Positions 30,642 to 39,452 of a stretch of 64,000 bases of DNA are shown here, piece after piece. The stretch is from Bog-473 sp963726135 (lineage in GTDB: Bacteria; Actinomycetota; Acidimicrobiia; Acidimicrobiales; RAAP-2), in the NCBI GenBank assembly GCA_963726135.1, contig CAVSBE010000001.1:1-64000 (forward strand), given 5' to 3'. The position numbers and the translations under genes are program-made. The notes under the pieces are model-generated. The model saw only the letters and a program-made list of their open reading frames with translations. It did not search any database and was not told where the DNA came from. How positions within the stretch are numbered: position 1 is the first letter of the stretch; each line of letters begins with the position of its first letter.

Positions 30642-31742
30642 TCAGCCACGGGGTCGCGTCCCCGCCACCCTGCTTCGTGCTCGCGCACCGGCGGCAACCA
30701 GGGCCACCAGCAGCGTCGCCAAGAAGCCGAGGGTCATGAGGGATCCGGCCCGCAGGTCCGCGGAGAACCGCTTCGGACCCGACAGGACTGCGTCTCTGCG
30801 AAACGTGGAGAGCTCGGCCGCCAGAGCGGCTCTGTTCCACAGCATCACTCCATGCGAGTTCGCTACCGCGACTGCGTCCTGGGAGTAGTTCGACGACGTG
30901 ACCACCAGCGCGTGGGCGACCCCGTAGCGTGCCTTGGCCACGACGGCCTGGTGCACGGCCTCGTGGCGGACCATGCCGCCCCAGTGCTGCACCTGCACGA
31001 TGGTGCGTCCATGGGGGAGATCGAGGAGCAGGTCGGCGCCGGAATCCCGTCGAAGACGGAGCCGGGCGACCCGGTACCCCTTCTTCGCAAACAGGTGCTC
31101 AAGGAGGAACCGGAATTGCCGTCCGTTCATGGTGTCGACGGCTGCCATGCCCGAGCGCTGATAGGCCTCAGACTCTTTCGCCCCTCGAGCACCGAGTCCC
31201 GCAACGCCGGCCAGGACGAGCGCCACCAGCCCGAGCACGAGCACGAGCACGAGCAGACCTTGGCCGGTCGGCCCCATGGCCGCCGCGCCCAGGACGAGCA
31301 GCACCGCGCCCGCCATGGCAACCACGCGTGCTGGGTATCGGCGCAAGCTCGATTGGACAACCGTCCTCCTCGAGGCCTGCCCACCCTTGGCCTGCCCACC
31401 CTTGGCCTTTCGACCAGATGCGCCCGATGGCCGGGTCGCTCCCGATGATCCCGGGCCGGATCGGGTGCGGCCCGCTGATCGCGAGGTGGCATCTTGCCGG
31501 GGTTCGGCCTTGTGGCGCGGTGGCGGTAGGGCGCCTCCGCCTTGGAGCGCCCGGTCGTATGCAGCCCGCCGAGCGGGGTCCGACAGCACTTCGTACGCCT
31601 CTTGGACCTGGCGGAAGAGCGCGGCGGGACCGTCCAGGTCGGGGTGAATTCTTTGAATGAGTTTGCGGTACTTCGCCCGGACCTCGTCCTGGGGAGCAGT
31701 CGTCGACACGCCCAAGATCTCGTAGTACGTATCACTCCCCAT
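30642..31742 (-). CDS. Membrane J-domain protein fused to a degenerate Mrr-like nuclease domain
   Basis: This intact 366-residue protein begins with a J domain (YYEILGVSTTAPQDEV, RIHPDLDGP with the HPD motif, AYEVLSDPARRAAYDRAL). A basic, glycine-rich linker contains a duplicated AKGGQ unit. Two hydrophobic helices follow (about residues 140-185). Residues about 205-320 resemble the Mrr/restriction-endonuclease-like fold: MNGRQFRFLLEHLFAKKGY, DSGADLLLDL, IVQVQHWGG, ALVVTSSNYSQDAV and GVMLWNRAAL. The usual QxK catalytic lysine is replaced (QVQ). A last helix lies near residues 335-355. It may recruit DnaK at the membrane while binding nucleic acid or protein. The function is unknown. Confidence 0.75.
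   Translation of the reverse strand: MGSDTYYEILGVSTTAPQDEVRAKYRKLIQRIHPDLDGPAALFRQVQEAYEVLSDPARRAAYDRALQGGGALPPPRHKAEPRQDATSRSAGRTRSGPGSSGATRPSGASGRKAKGGQAKGGQASRRTVVQSSLRRYPARVVAMAGAVLLVLGAAAMGPTGQGLLVLVLVLGLVALVLAGVAGLGARGAKESEAYQRSGMAAVDTMNGRQFRFLLEHLFAKKGYRVARLRLRRDSGADLLLDLPHGRTIVQVQHWGGMVRHEAVHQAVVAKARYGVAHALVVTSSNYSQDAVAVANSHGVMLWNRAALAAELSTFRRDAVLSGPKRFSADLRAGSLMTLGFLATLLVALVAAGARARSRVAGTRPRG
31374..31403. repeat. Two tandem 15-bp units inside the J-domain/Mrr-like gene
   Basis: GGCCTGCCCACCCTT occurs twice in a row and codes for the doubled AKGGQ unit of the linker. Copy number may vary between strains. Confidence 0.8.
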
Positions 31743-31748
31743 TGTTCA

Positions 31749-31754
31749 ACTATG
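31749..31754 (-). promoter_or_regulatory. -10 box, leaderless start of the J-domain gene
   Basis: On the minus strand CATAGT stands 6 bases before ATG 31742, with no Shine-Dalgarno sequence. Confidence 0.45.
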
Positions 31755-31904
31755 CCATTCGCGGTCCGCCGAGCGGGTGTTTGACAACGGGGGTTGGAGA
31801 ACGCTCGATGTGGTCAGAACGCTGAGGCCGTCGCGTTCGGAGGGATGTGAGGATTCCGTGGGGGGCTCTTCAGGACAAGGTGGCCCCGACCCCCGTGGTC
31901 GTCC

Positions 31905-31910
31905 TATTAT
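31905..31910 (+). promoter_or_regulatory. -10 box of ahcY
   Basis: TATTAT predicts a transcript start near 31917 and a 5' leader of about 110 bases before ahcY. This contrasts with the leaderless genes around it. No strong -35 is visible. Confidence 0.45.
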
Positions 31911-31928
31911 CTGGGACGGGTACGCGGC

Positions 31929-31946
31929 CTCCGACAGAGGTCGGAG
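31929..31946 (+). promoter_or_regulatory. Perfect 7-bp hairpin in the ahcY leader
   Basis: CTCCGAC pairs with GTCGGAG around the loop AGAG, just after the predicted transcript start. It could stabilise the mRNA or take part in control. The SAH-riboswitch consensus core was looked for and not found. Confidence 0.4.
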
Positions 31947-32027
31947 CACGTGCGTTGCGCTTCCGCCGTCCGGCCCGCCGCAATGTTTGCGCGCCTGCGC
32001 ACGTCCATCCGACCCAAAGGAGCTGTC

Positions 32028-33470
<1,443 letters not shown>

Positions 33471-33477
33471 GGGTGCG

Positions 33478-34161
33478 TCAGCCCAGCGTGGCGGTGGCGA
33501 TCACCGTCCCGCTGGGCGACACCACCTCGGCGGTGCGGATCGCTGACGGGCTGACGTCCAGCGGGGCGATCCACGCCCCGTAACCCTTGCGGACCACGAA
33601 GGATCCGACCCAATGGGTGACGCCATCCTTGGTGGTGACGGCGCACATCACGGTCCCCCGGGCCGGCGAATCGACCAGCGTCATCGACATCCAGGTCTTG
33701 GCACCCTTGTAGGCCTCGAACTGACCGACCGGCACGCCGTTGTCCATGAGGGCGGCCGAGACTGCTCCCGAATGGTGCGACTGTGCCGTGGTCGTGGGTG
33801 CCGGCGACGACGTCAGGGTCAGGCCGAGGCCGAGGCCCAGGGCGACGACGGCGGCGGCGGCCCCGAGCGGCACGAAACGCGACGCCCGGAAGCGATGGTG
33901 CGGCTTCGGATCCACGTCGGCGACGCCCATCCGCTCGAAGAGTCGGACCTCGAAGCCCACCGGGGGCTCCATCTCGGGGGCCGCCTGCACGACGGTGTCG
34001 ACGACCCGGGACAGCCGCTCGAGCTCGTCGGCACAGCGCCGGCAGGACTCCACGTGCGACAGCACCCGTGCCCGGTCTCGCCCGGTCAGAGCGCCGAGCG
34101 CGAGCTCTGCCAGCTCATCGGAGTATTGCGCACAGCCTCGCTCTCCCGTGTCGTCGCTCAT
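33478..34161 (-). CDS. Zinc-binding anti-sigma factor, RskA-like
   Basis: The 227-residue protein has an N-terminal anti-sigma domain with the H-x3-C-x2-C signature (SHVESCRRCADELERL) and preceding helices EYSDELAELALGALTG-like. One membrane helix (about residues 88-108) is followed by an extracytoplasmic RskA-C-like domain with VGQFEAYKGAKTW and VRKGYGAWIAPLDVSPSAI. ATG 34161 overlaps the sigma-factor stop (ATGA), the standard arrangement for a sigma factor and its membrane-bound inhibitor. The outer domain presumably senses an envelope or redox signal. Confidence 0.88.
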   Translation of the reverse strand: MSDDTGERGCAQYSDELAELALGALTGRDRARVLSHVESCRRCADELERLSRVVDTVVQAAPEMEPPVGFEVRLFERMGVADVDPKPHHRFRASRFVPLGAAAAVVALGLGLGLTLTSSPAPTTTAQSHHSGAVSAALMDNGVPVGQFEAYKGAKTWMSMTLVDSPARGTVMCAVTTKDGVTHWVGSFVVRKGYGAWIAPLDVSPSAIRTAEVVSPSGTVIATATLG

Positions 34162-34742
34162 CGCTCGCCCCCGTCCGCATGTTCGACTGCTGCCCGCAAC
34201 CGGATGAGGGCGGTCCGGATGCGCGTCTTGGCCGTGCCGAGCGGGATGCCCTCGGACTCGCTGATCTCCATCGCCGTCCTTCCGTAGACGGCGGCGAGCA
34301 CGACGGCGCGCCGCTGCTCGTCCGAAAGCATCTCGAGTGCCGCCCGCACCGTGTGCCGGGCGTCCATGCGGTGCGCGGTGTCCTCGGGGTGGCGCTCGGT
34401 GCTCCGCAGCGCGGCCAGGGCGAAGTCGTTCGGGTCGGTCGCCACGGCACGGCGGAGGCGCAACGCGTCGATGGCAAGGTTGCGCGTGATCGTCAGCACC
34501 CATGAGGCCACCGAGCCGCGCCTGGGGTCGAAGACAGGCGCGTGGCGCCAGACCCTCGTCATGGCCTCCTGGGCGACGTCCTCGGCAACCCCGGCGTCGC
34601 CGGTCATGGAGTAGGCCAGGCCGAAGACGCGCCGCTGGTAGCGGCGGACGAAGGTGACGGCGGCGGCGTGCTCCCCGAGGGCCATGCCGGCCAGGAGTCC
34701 CTCGTCGGACAATTCGCCCTGGGCCATGCTCGATTCTCGCAT
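34158..34742 (-). CDS. ECF RNA polymerase sigma factor, SigK-like
   Basis: This 194-residue group IV sigma factor has region 2 (FVRRYQRRVFGLAYSMTGD, AEDVAQEAMTRVWRHAPVFD, SVASWVLTITRNLAIDALR) and region 4 (ALEMLSDEQRRAVVLAAVYG, ISESEGIPLGTAKTRIRTAL). ATG 34742 is chosen because TATACC lies 5 bases before it; ATG 34727 is possible. It is co-transcribed with its anti-sigma gene through a four-base overlap. The order sigma then RskA-like partner matches SigK/RskA pairs. The regulon is unknown. Confidence 0.92.
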   Translation of the reverse strand: MRESSMAQGELSDEGLLAGMALGEHAAAVTFVRRYQRRVFGLAYSMTGDAGVAEDVAQEAMTRVWRHAPVFDPRRGSVASWVLTITRNLAIDALRLRRAVATDPNDFALAALRSTERHPEDTAHRMDARHTVRAALEMLSDEQRRAVVLAAVYGRTAMEISESEGIPLGTAKTRIRTALIRLRAAVEHADGGER

Positions 34743-34747
34743 CGCCG

Positions 34748-34753
34748 GGTATA
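34748..34753 (-). promoter_or_regulatory. -10 box of the sigma-factor operon
   Basis: TATACC on the minus strand ends 5 bases before ATG 34742, suggesting a leaderless transcript. An AAAT-containing element lies about 18 bases further upstream; whether the sigma factor controls itself cannot be told by eye. Confidence 0.4.
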
Positions 34754-35112
34754 CGGGCGGACCCGTCCCCGGGATTTCCCCTGGTCGAGTATCAATCCCC
34801 GCCCAACGCTCGCCCGTACCCCTTGCGTGCCTCTCGACCTGGCGCCCTCTCGCCCTCCCGACATCCGGACCCCGACCCGCCTCCGGATGGACCGGGTGCA
34901 GAGACGCCCGAGTCTGTCGAGGTGCTGGCGGCGGTGACGTCGGCCGCGGCCGCCGCGCGGTGTCTCGTTGGATCGGTTTCCCCGCGCTCGTGCCGGCACG
35001 ACCCCGGCCGGCACCGCGACGTAGGAACCCCTCCGGACCGGGCCCCGTGCCCCCTTCTCCCGGTTGGGGCGCGGGCCCGGCTCGGGCTCCGGAATCAGCG
35101 CAGCCCGGCGAA
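34754..35112. other. Gene-free stretch between sigma-factor and PIG-L genes
   Basis: About 360 bases with no supported gene. Open frames here are antisense or low-complexity, rich in Pro, Arg and Gly. The right end contains the first copy of an 18-bp tandem repeat. Confidence 0.4.
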
Positions 35113-35128
35113 TCAGCGCAGCCCGGCG
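35093..35128. repeat. Perfect 18-bp tandem duplication at the end of the PIG-L gene
   Basis: AATCAGCGCAGCCCGGCG occurs twice in direct succession. The gene's stop codon lies in the second copy, so the duplication repeats its last codons beyond the stop. Confidence 0.85.
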
Positions 35129-35934
35129 AAGAGGTCGTCCTCGGGTACCGGCGCGTTCGTCGAGTCGACGACCCGCACGAAGCTCTCCGATCCCATGACG
35201 GTGGAGAACAGCTCCTCGCCCATCTGCAGGAAGAAGATGTTGTCGCTCTGGCTGGCGTGCGCGGCGAGCGACGCATACTTGCGGCCGGCGACCGCGCTGC
35301 AGTCGATCCTCGTCGTGATGAGCTCGTCGGGCGTGCCGAAGTCCGGGTTGTCCTCCACCTCGGCCGGGCCCTCGATGCCCGCCTCGGCCAACATGTCGCG
35401 GAAGCCCCGAAGCATCGTCCGGGCCACAGCGGTGTAGTAGAGCTTGGCCGGGATCCCGCATTCCGCCACGGCCGCGTGGGTGATGCGGTTGGCCTGGATG
35501 TGATCGGGATGCCCGTAGAACCCGTTCTCGTCATAGGTGACTACGACCTGCGGCTCGTATGTGCGCATCAGATCGGCCAGCCGCCGTGCCGGCTCCTCCA
35601 CCGGGGTGCGCCAGAAGGAACCGGGCGCGTCGTTCTGCGGCCACCCCTGCATCCCCGAGTCGTGGTAGCCGAGGAGCTCGAGTTGCGAGACGCCGAGGAC
35701 CTCGCAGCTGGCCTCGAGCTCACGGCGGCGCAAGGGCACGACGACGCCCTCGTCGTGCCCGGGGTCGCCCGGCTTCAGGCCACCGGGCGCGTCGCCGAGC
35801 TCCCCGTTGGTGCACGTCACGAGCACGGTACGCACGCCCTCACCGGCGTAGCGGGCCAGGATGCCGCCCGTGCCGATGGCCTCGTCGTCGGGATGGGCGT
35901 GCACGGCCATGAGGGTGAGCGGTCGGTCAGGCAT
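35113..35934 (-). CDS. mca: PIG-L family deacetylase, mycothiol S-conjugate amidase-like
   Basis: This intact 273-residue metal-dependent amidase/deacetylase has VHAHPDDEAIGTGGILARY at the N-terminus (the AHPDDE zinc motif), VTCTNGELGDAPGG, and ENGFYGHPDHIQANRIT supplying the third metal-binding histidine. The C-terminal part, with AAHASQSDNIFFL, resembles Mca and MshB of mycothiol metabolism. Mca cleaves mycothiol-toxin conjugates to mercapturic acids; MshB deacetylates GlcNAc-Ins. The overall pattern favours Mca, but the split is subtle. The start is ATG 35934 with TACGCT 7 bases upstream. Confidence 0.8.
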   Translation of the reverse strand: MPDRPLTLMAVHAHPDDEAIGTGGILARYAGEGVRTVLVTCTNGELGDAPGGLKPGDPGHDEGVVVPLRRRELEASCEVLGVSQLELLGYHDSGMQGWPQNDAPGSFWRTPVEEPARRLADLMRTYEPQVVVTYDENGFYGHPDHIQANRITHAAVAECGIPAKLYYTAVARTMLRGFRDMLAEAGIEGPAEVEDNPDFGTPDELITTRIDCSAVAGRKYASLAAHASQSDNIFFLQMGEELFSTVMGSESFVRVVDSTNAPVPEDDLFAGLR

Positions 35935-35941
35935 GGTCGGC

Positions 35942-35947
35942 AGCGTA
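35942..35947 (-). promoter_or_regulatory. -10 box, leaderless start of the PIG-L gene
   Basis: TACGCT on the minus strand lies 7 bases before ATG 35934; there is no ribosome-binding sequence. Confidence 0.45.
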
Positions 35948-35988
35948 AGGGTTCGCGGGGCGGCGCCGGTCGGGCCCGCTGCCCGCCG

Positions 35989-36882
35989 TCAAGTCTGCAG
36001 GTCGCCCACCGCGCCGGCCAGCCGCTCGAGCTCGCCCCGCCACTCCCCCGGCGGGGCCATCGGGCGCACGATGAACTTGGAGAAGCCCACCTCGAGGAAC
36101 CGCCCGATCATGGTGCGCAGACCGGCGAGGCCGACCGGGATGATCCGCTCGAGCGGCCGTCCGCGGGCACGTCGCGCGAGGGGCGACGACGCCAGCGCGG
36201 CCACGTCGGTGCCCTCCGCTGCGTAGGCGAGGCTGACGCCGAAGTGCTCCGCACTGATGCCCCGGCCGTGCTCGGCGGCCACCCGGTCGATCACGGCCTT
36301 GCCCGCTGCGGCGTCCTCGGGCGTGCAGAAGGCGGGGATCCACCCGTCGGCCAGGCGGCCACAGCGCTCGAGAGCCGCCGGGACGTTGCCACCCAGCCAG
36401 ACGTCGAACGGGTCCTGGACCGGTCGGGGCGAGACCGAGACCCCGGCGAATGACCCCGCCGGCCCCTCGTGACTGACCACGTCGCCGGCCCAGAGGCGCC
36501 GCAGCACGGGCAGCGCGTCGTCCATCAGCACGGCACGGGTTGCGCTCGGGATCCCGACGGCGCTGCGCTCGGCGCCGATGCCGAGCCCCGGCACGAACGT
36601 GAGGAGGAAGCGTCCCGCAGAGAGCGTGTCGAGCGTGGCGACCGCCTTGGCCAGCCACACGAGGTTGCGGCCGGGCAGCAGCATCGTCGTCCCGATCTTG
36701 AGCCCGGGGCACGCACCCGAGACCCAGGCCAGCCCGACCAGCGGGTCGGGCCCGGGGCGTGAGAGCACCTCGGGGAGCCACAAGGAGTCGAATCCCGTCT
36801 CCCCGATGGCCTGCGCCAGCGCGACCATGGCCTCGGGACCGAGGCTCTCCCCTCCCGCGCTGATCCCGATCCGGACCTTCAC
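35989..36882 (-). CDS. LLM-class (luciferase-like) oxidoreductase, probably F420-dependent
   Basis: The 297-residue TIM-barrel protein has VRIGISAGGESLGPEAMVALA, GFDSLWLPEVLSRPGPDPLV, LKIGTTMLLPGRNLVWLAKAVATLD, FVPGLGIGAERSAVG and VWLGGNVPAALERCGRLADGW, the standard LLM order. These enzymes oxidise or reduce small molecules with flavin or, commonly in Actinobacteria, F420. GTG 36882 overlaps the upstream threonine aldolase stop (GTGA), so they form a two-gene operon. The substrate is unknown. Confidence 0.85.
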   Translation of the reverse strand: MKVRIGISAGGESLGPEAMVALAQAIGETGFDSLWLPEVLSRPGPDPLVGLAWVSGACPGLKIGTTMLLPGRNLVWLAKAVATLDTLSAGRFLLTFVPGLGIGAERSAVGIPSATRAVLMDDALPVLRRLWAGDVVSHEGPAGSFAGVSVSPRPVQDPFDVWLGGNVPAALERCGRLADGWIPAFCTPEDAAAGKAVIDRVAAEHGRGISAEHFGVSLAYAAEGTDVAALASSPLARRARGRPLERIIPVGLAGLRTMIGRFLEVGFSKFIVRPMAPPGEWRGELERLAGAVGDLQT

Positions 36883-37895
36883 GGCGCCTCGGCCACTGCG
36901 GCCATGGCGCGCTCGATACCGTCGTCGCCGACGTCGCGGTGCGTGACGAAGCGGACGGTCTCGGGCGCGATGGCATGGGCCAGCACCCCGTGGCCCACCA
37001 GGTGGGCCACGAGCTTGTCGGGTTCCGCGTGCGTGAAGGTCACGATGTTGGTGCGCACGGCGACCGGGTCGAGCCCGCATCGGGGCCATCGCCGCGCCAC
37101 CGCGTCGGCCAGCCGGGACGCCCGTGCGTGGTCCTCGGCGAGACGCTCGACCATCTCCGAAAGGGCCAGCAGGCCCGGTGCGGCAAGGACGCCGGCCTGG
37201 CGCATGCCTCCCCCGAGCCGCTTGCGCGCCAGCCGGCCCTCGGCGATCACGCCCAACGGGCCGGCGAGCAGCGACCCGACCGGTGCGCACAGGCCCTTGG
37301 ACAGGCAGCACGAGACGGTCGTTGCGGGCGCCGCCCAGTCGGCCGCGGGTACCCCGGTGGCCACCTCGGCGTTGAACAGCCGTGCGCCGTCGAGGTGGAT
37401 GGGGACCGCGCCGGCCGCCTCGGCCAGGGCGCGCAGACCGGGCATCGTCCAGGTGGCGCCCGACGCAGCCATGTGCGTGTTCTCGATGCACACCAGCGAC
37501 ACCGACGGCTGGTGGTGCTCCGACGCCCGGCGCGCCCGACGGACGTCGCCGCCGCGCAGCATGCCGTCGTCGTCTTCGAGCTCGATGAATTGGATCCCGG
37601 CGTTCAACGCCGCCGCGCCGTACTCGTAGGCGACCAGGTGCTGGCGGCGCCCCGCCACGACCGCGGTCCCCGGTGCCGAGAGGACTCGCAGGGCGATCTG
37701 GTTGGCCATCACGCCGGAGGGCACGAACAGGGCGGCCGGCTTGCCCACCCGCGCCGCGAACGTCTCCTCGAGCGAGCGCACCGTCGGGTCCTCGCCGTAG
37801 TCGTCGTCACCGACCTCCGCCTCGGCCATGGCGCGCCGCATCGCCGCAGTCGGCTGGGTGACGGTGTCGCTGCGCAGGTCGACCACGTCGGGCAC
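36879..37895 (-). CDS. ltaE: Low-specificity L-threonine aldolase
   Basis: This intact 338-residue fold-type I PLP enzyme cleaves L-threonine or L-allo-threonine to glycine and acetaldehyde. Motifs are DLRSDTVTQPTAAMRRAM at the N-terminus, VGDDDYGEDPTVRSLEE, FVPSGVMANQIAL, CIENTHMAASG, IHLDGARLFNAEVATG, and the PLP lysine in SCCLSKGLCAPVGSLLAG, followed by RKRLGGGMRQAGVLAA. GTG 37895 follows a TAACCT box at 6 bases. It is divergent from the thioesterase gene 36 bases away. Confidence 0.95.
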   Translation of the reverse strand: MPDVVDLRSDTVTQPTAAMRRAMAEAEVGDDDYGEDPTVRSLEETFAARVGKPAALFVPSGVMANQIALRVLSAPGTAVVAGRRQHLVAYEYGAAALNAGIQFIELEDDDGMLRGGDVRRARRASEHHQPSVSLVCIENTHMAASGATWTMPGLRALAEAAGAVPIHLDGARLFNAEVATGVPAADWAAPATTVSCCLSKGLCAPVGSLLAGPLGVIAEGRLARKRLGGGMRQAGVLAAPGLLALSEMVERLAEDHARASRLADAVARRWPRCGLDPVAVRTNIVTFTHAEPDKLVAHLVGHGVLAHAIAPETVRFVTHRDVGDDGIERAMAAVAEAP

Positions 37896-37901
37896 GACCG
37901 C

Positions 37902-37907
37902 AGGTTA
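37902..37907 (-). promoter_or_regulatory. -10 box, leaderless start of the threonine aldolase operon
   Basis: TAACCT on the minus strand ends 6 bases before GTG 37895. Confidence 0.5.
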
Positions 37908-37919
37908 TCGGCGCGCCCC

Positions 37920-37925
37920 TAACAT
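37920..37925 (+). promoter_or_regulatory. -10 box, leaderless start of the thioesterase gene
   Basis: TAACAT lies 6 bases before GTG 37932. With the minus-strand box at 37902-37907 it forms a back-to-back leaderless promoter pair in a 36-base gap. Confidence 0.5.
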
Positions 37926-37931
37926 GCGGCG

Positions 37932-38399
37932 GTGACCACGCCTCCCGCCACGCCCGACCGCAGCTCGGCCGCGTTGCCCGACGGGCGCCACAGCATCCAC
38001 GACCTCCTCGACGTCGAGGTCCTCGAGGCGGGCCCCGAGCGGGTCGTCATGCGCCTCCCGGTGAACTGGCGGGTGCACCAGCCCTACGGCATCCTCCACG
38101 GCGGGGTCTCGGCGCTGCTGGCCGAGTCAGCGGCCAGTTTCGGGGCCGCCCTGGCGGCAGGCCCGGAGCGCAGCGTGGTGGGGATCGAGCTCAACGCCAG
38201 CCACCTCCGCTCGGTCCGCGAGGGCCACCTGACCGCCGAGGCCACGCCCGTGAGGGTGGGACGGACCGTCCAGGTCTGGCGGATCGCCCTGGCCGACGAC
38301 GACGGACGGCCCATCTGCGAGGCCCGCTGCACCCTTGCCGTTCTCGGCGCCCCCGGGGGTCCCGCAGGGGCGGTCGAGACACGACGGCCCCCCGATTAG
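37932..38399 (+). CDS. PaaI-type hotdog-fold thioesterase
   Basis: The 155-residue protein is an acyl-CoA thioesterase of the PaaI/YdiI type. It has VVMRLPVNWRVHQPYGILHGG, the family core with HGG.. and ALLAESAAS containing the catalytic acidic residue, then VVGIELNASHLRSVREGHL and GRTVQVWRIALADDDGRPIC. This class hydrolyses aromatic or short acyl-CoAs such as hydroxyphenylacetyl-CoA or DHNA-CoA. It is followed 53 bases on by the LLM gene, which has its own -10 box. Confidence 0.9.
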   Translation: MTTPPATPDRSSAALPDGRHSIHDLLDVEVLEAGPERVVMRLPVNWRVHQPYGILHGGVSALLAESAASFGAALAAGPERSVVGIELNASHLRSVREGHLTAEATPVRVGRTVQVWRIALADDDGRPICEARCTLAVLGAPGGPAGAVETRRPPD

Positions 38400-38440
38400 G
38401 ACGCCCCATCGATGGAATGTGCAGGCCGCCGGGACCGACG

Positions 38441-38446
38441 TAATAT
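38441..38446 (+). promoter_or_regulatory. -10 box, leaderless start of the LLM-thiolase-FabH operon
   Basis: TAATAT, the best -10 in the window, lies exactly 6 bases before GTG 38453. There is no Shine-Dalgarno sequence. Confidence 0.6.
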
Positions 38447-38452
38447 GTCGGT

Positions 38453-39452
38453 GTGACCCCGGTAGGAAGCGGAGCGCGCCACACGTCCCTCGGGCTCATC
38501 CTCCCCCCCACCACGCAGGGAGAACTCCGACCCAGCCCTGGTGCTACCTCAAGTAGTACTTCCGGTGGCACCGGGAGCGCGCCGGATCTGGTGGAGCTCT
38601 GCCGACGTGCCGAGGCCACCGGGGCCGACTCGCTGTGGGCGGTCGACCATCTCTTCTGGCCCCACCCGATGGGCGAGTCGCTGACCACCCTGGCCGTCGC
38701 CGCCGTCGCCACGAGCCGGCCGACCCTGGGCACGTGCGTGCTCCAGCTGCCCCTGCGCCGGCCCGCCGCCGTCGCCAAGCAGGCGACGGCGCTCCAACTC
38801 CTCTCGGCGGGGCGCTTCGTGCTCGGCCTCGGTGTCGGCATCCACGAGGGCGAGTACGAACGCGCCGGGGTGGACTTCCACCGTCGGGGCCGGCTCCTCG
38901 ACGAGGGCGTGGCCGGCCTGCGTGCCGCCTGGGGTGGAGCCGGCGAACCGGGCTCGGGGCACGTCCAGGAATCCGAGTACGTCCAGGAACCGGCCTCGTC
39001 CGCCGTGCCGCTGTGGTTCGGAGGCTCGAGCGCCGCGGCCCGGCGGCGCGCCGCCGCCGTGGGCGACGGCTGGGTTCCCCTCTTCCTGGCCCCGGACGAG
39101 TATGCGGCGGGGCTCGAGGCGCTCGAGCGCGAGACCACCGACGCCGGCCGTGCCCCCGAGGCCGTGGAGGCCGCCGTGGTGGTCTTCGCCTGCGTGGGCG
39201 ACGACGACGCGCCGTCCCGCGGGGCGGCCTGGCTGTCGCACCTGTACCGGCTTCCCCCCAAGGCGTTCCAGCGGCATCTCGTGGCGGGATCGCCCGAGAC
39301 CTGTGCCGCCGCACTGCAGCGCTACGCAGACGCCGGGGCCCGCCACATCGTCGTGATGGTGGCCGGGTCGCCCGCCGTCGAGCACTTCGCCCTTCTGCGC
39401 GCCGCGTTCGCCGGTGACGAGCGCCGCGTCCTGACCGACCACGCCGGCATGA
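38453..39452 (+). CDS. LLM-class oxidoreductase (stop hidden, reads into the next gene)
   Basis: This TIM-barrel LLM protein of about 332 residues has LGLILPPTTQGE, LCRRAEATGADSLWAVDHLFWPHP-type binding segments, LGTCVLQLPLRRPAAVAKQ, LLSAGRFVLGLGVGIHEGEY and PLWFGGSSAAARRRAAAVGDGW. Probable cofactors are F420 or FMN. No stop separates it from the thiolase. One inserted base near the 3' end, as seen in many genes here, would place a TGA at 39450-39452 in an ATGA overlap with the thiolase start. The unbroken 1038-residue frame running through the next two genes is therefore probably an artefact. Confidence 0.8.

Noticed and set aside
31911..32027. SAH riboswitch upstream of ahcY
   Set aside because: The conserved core (GAGGAGCGCTGC-like and the pairing GCTCGG-type segment) is not present; only a simple hairpin is seen.
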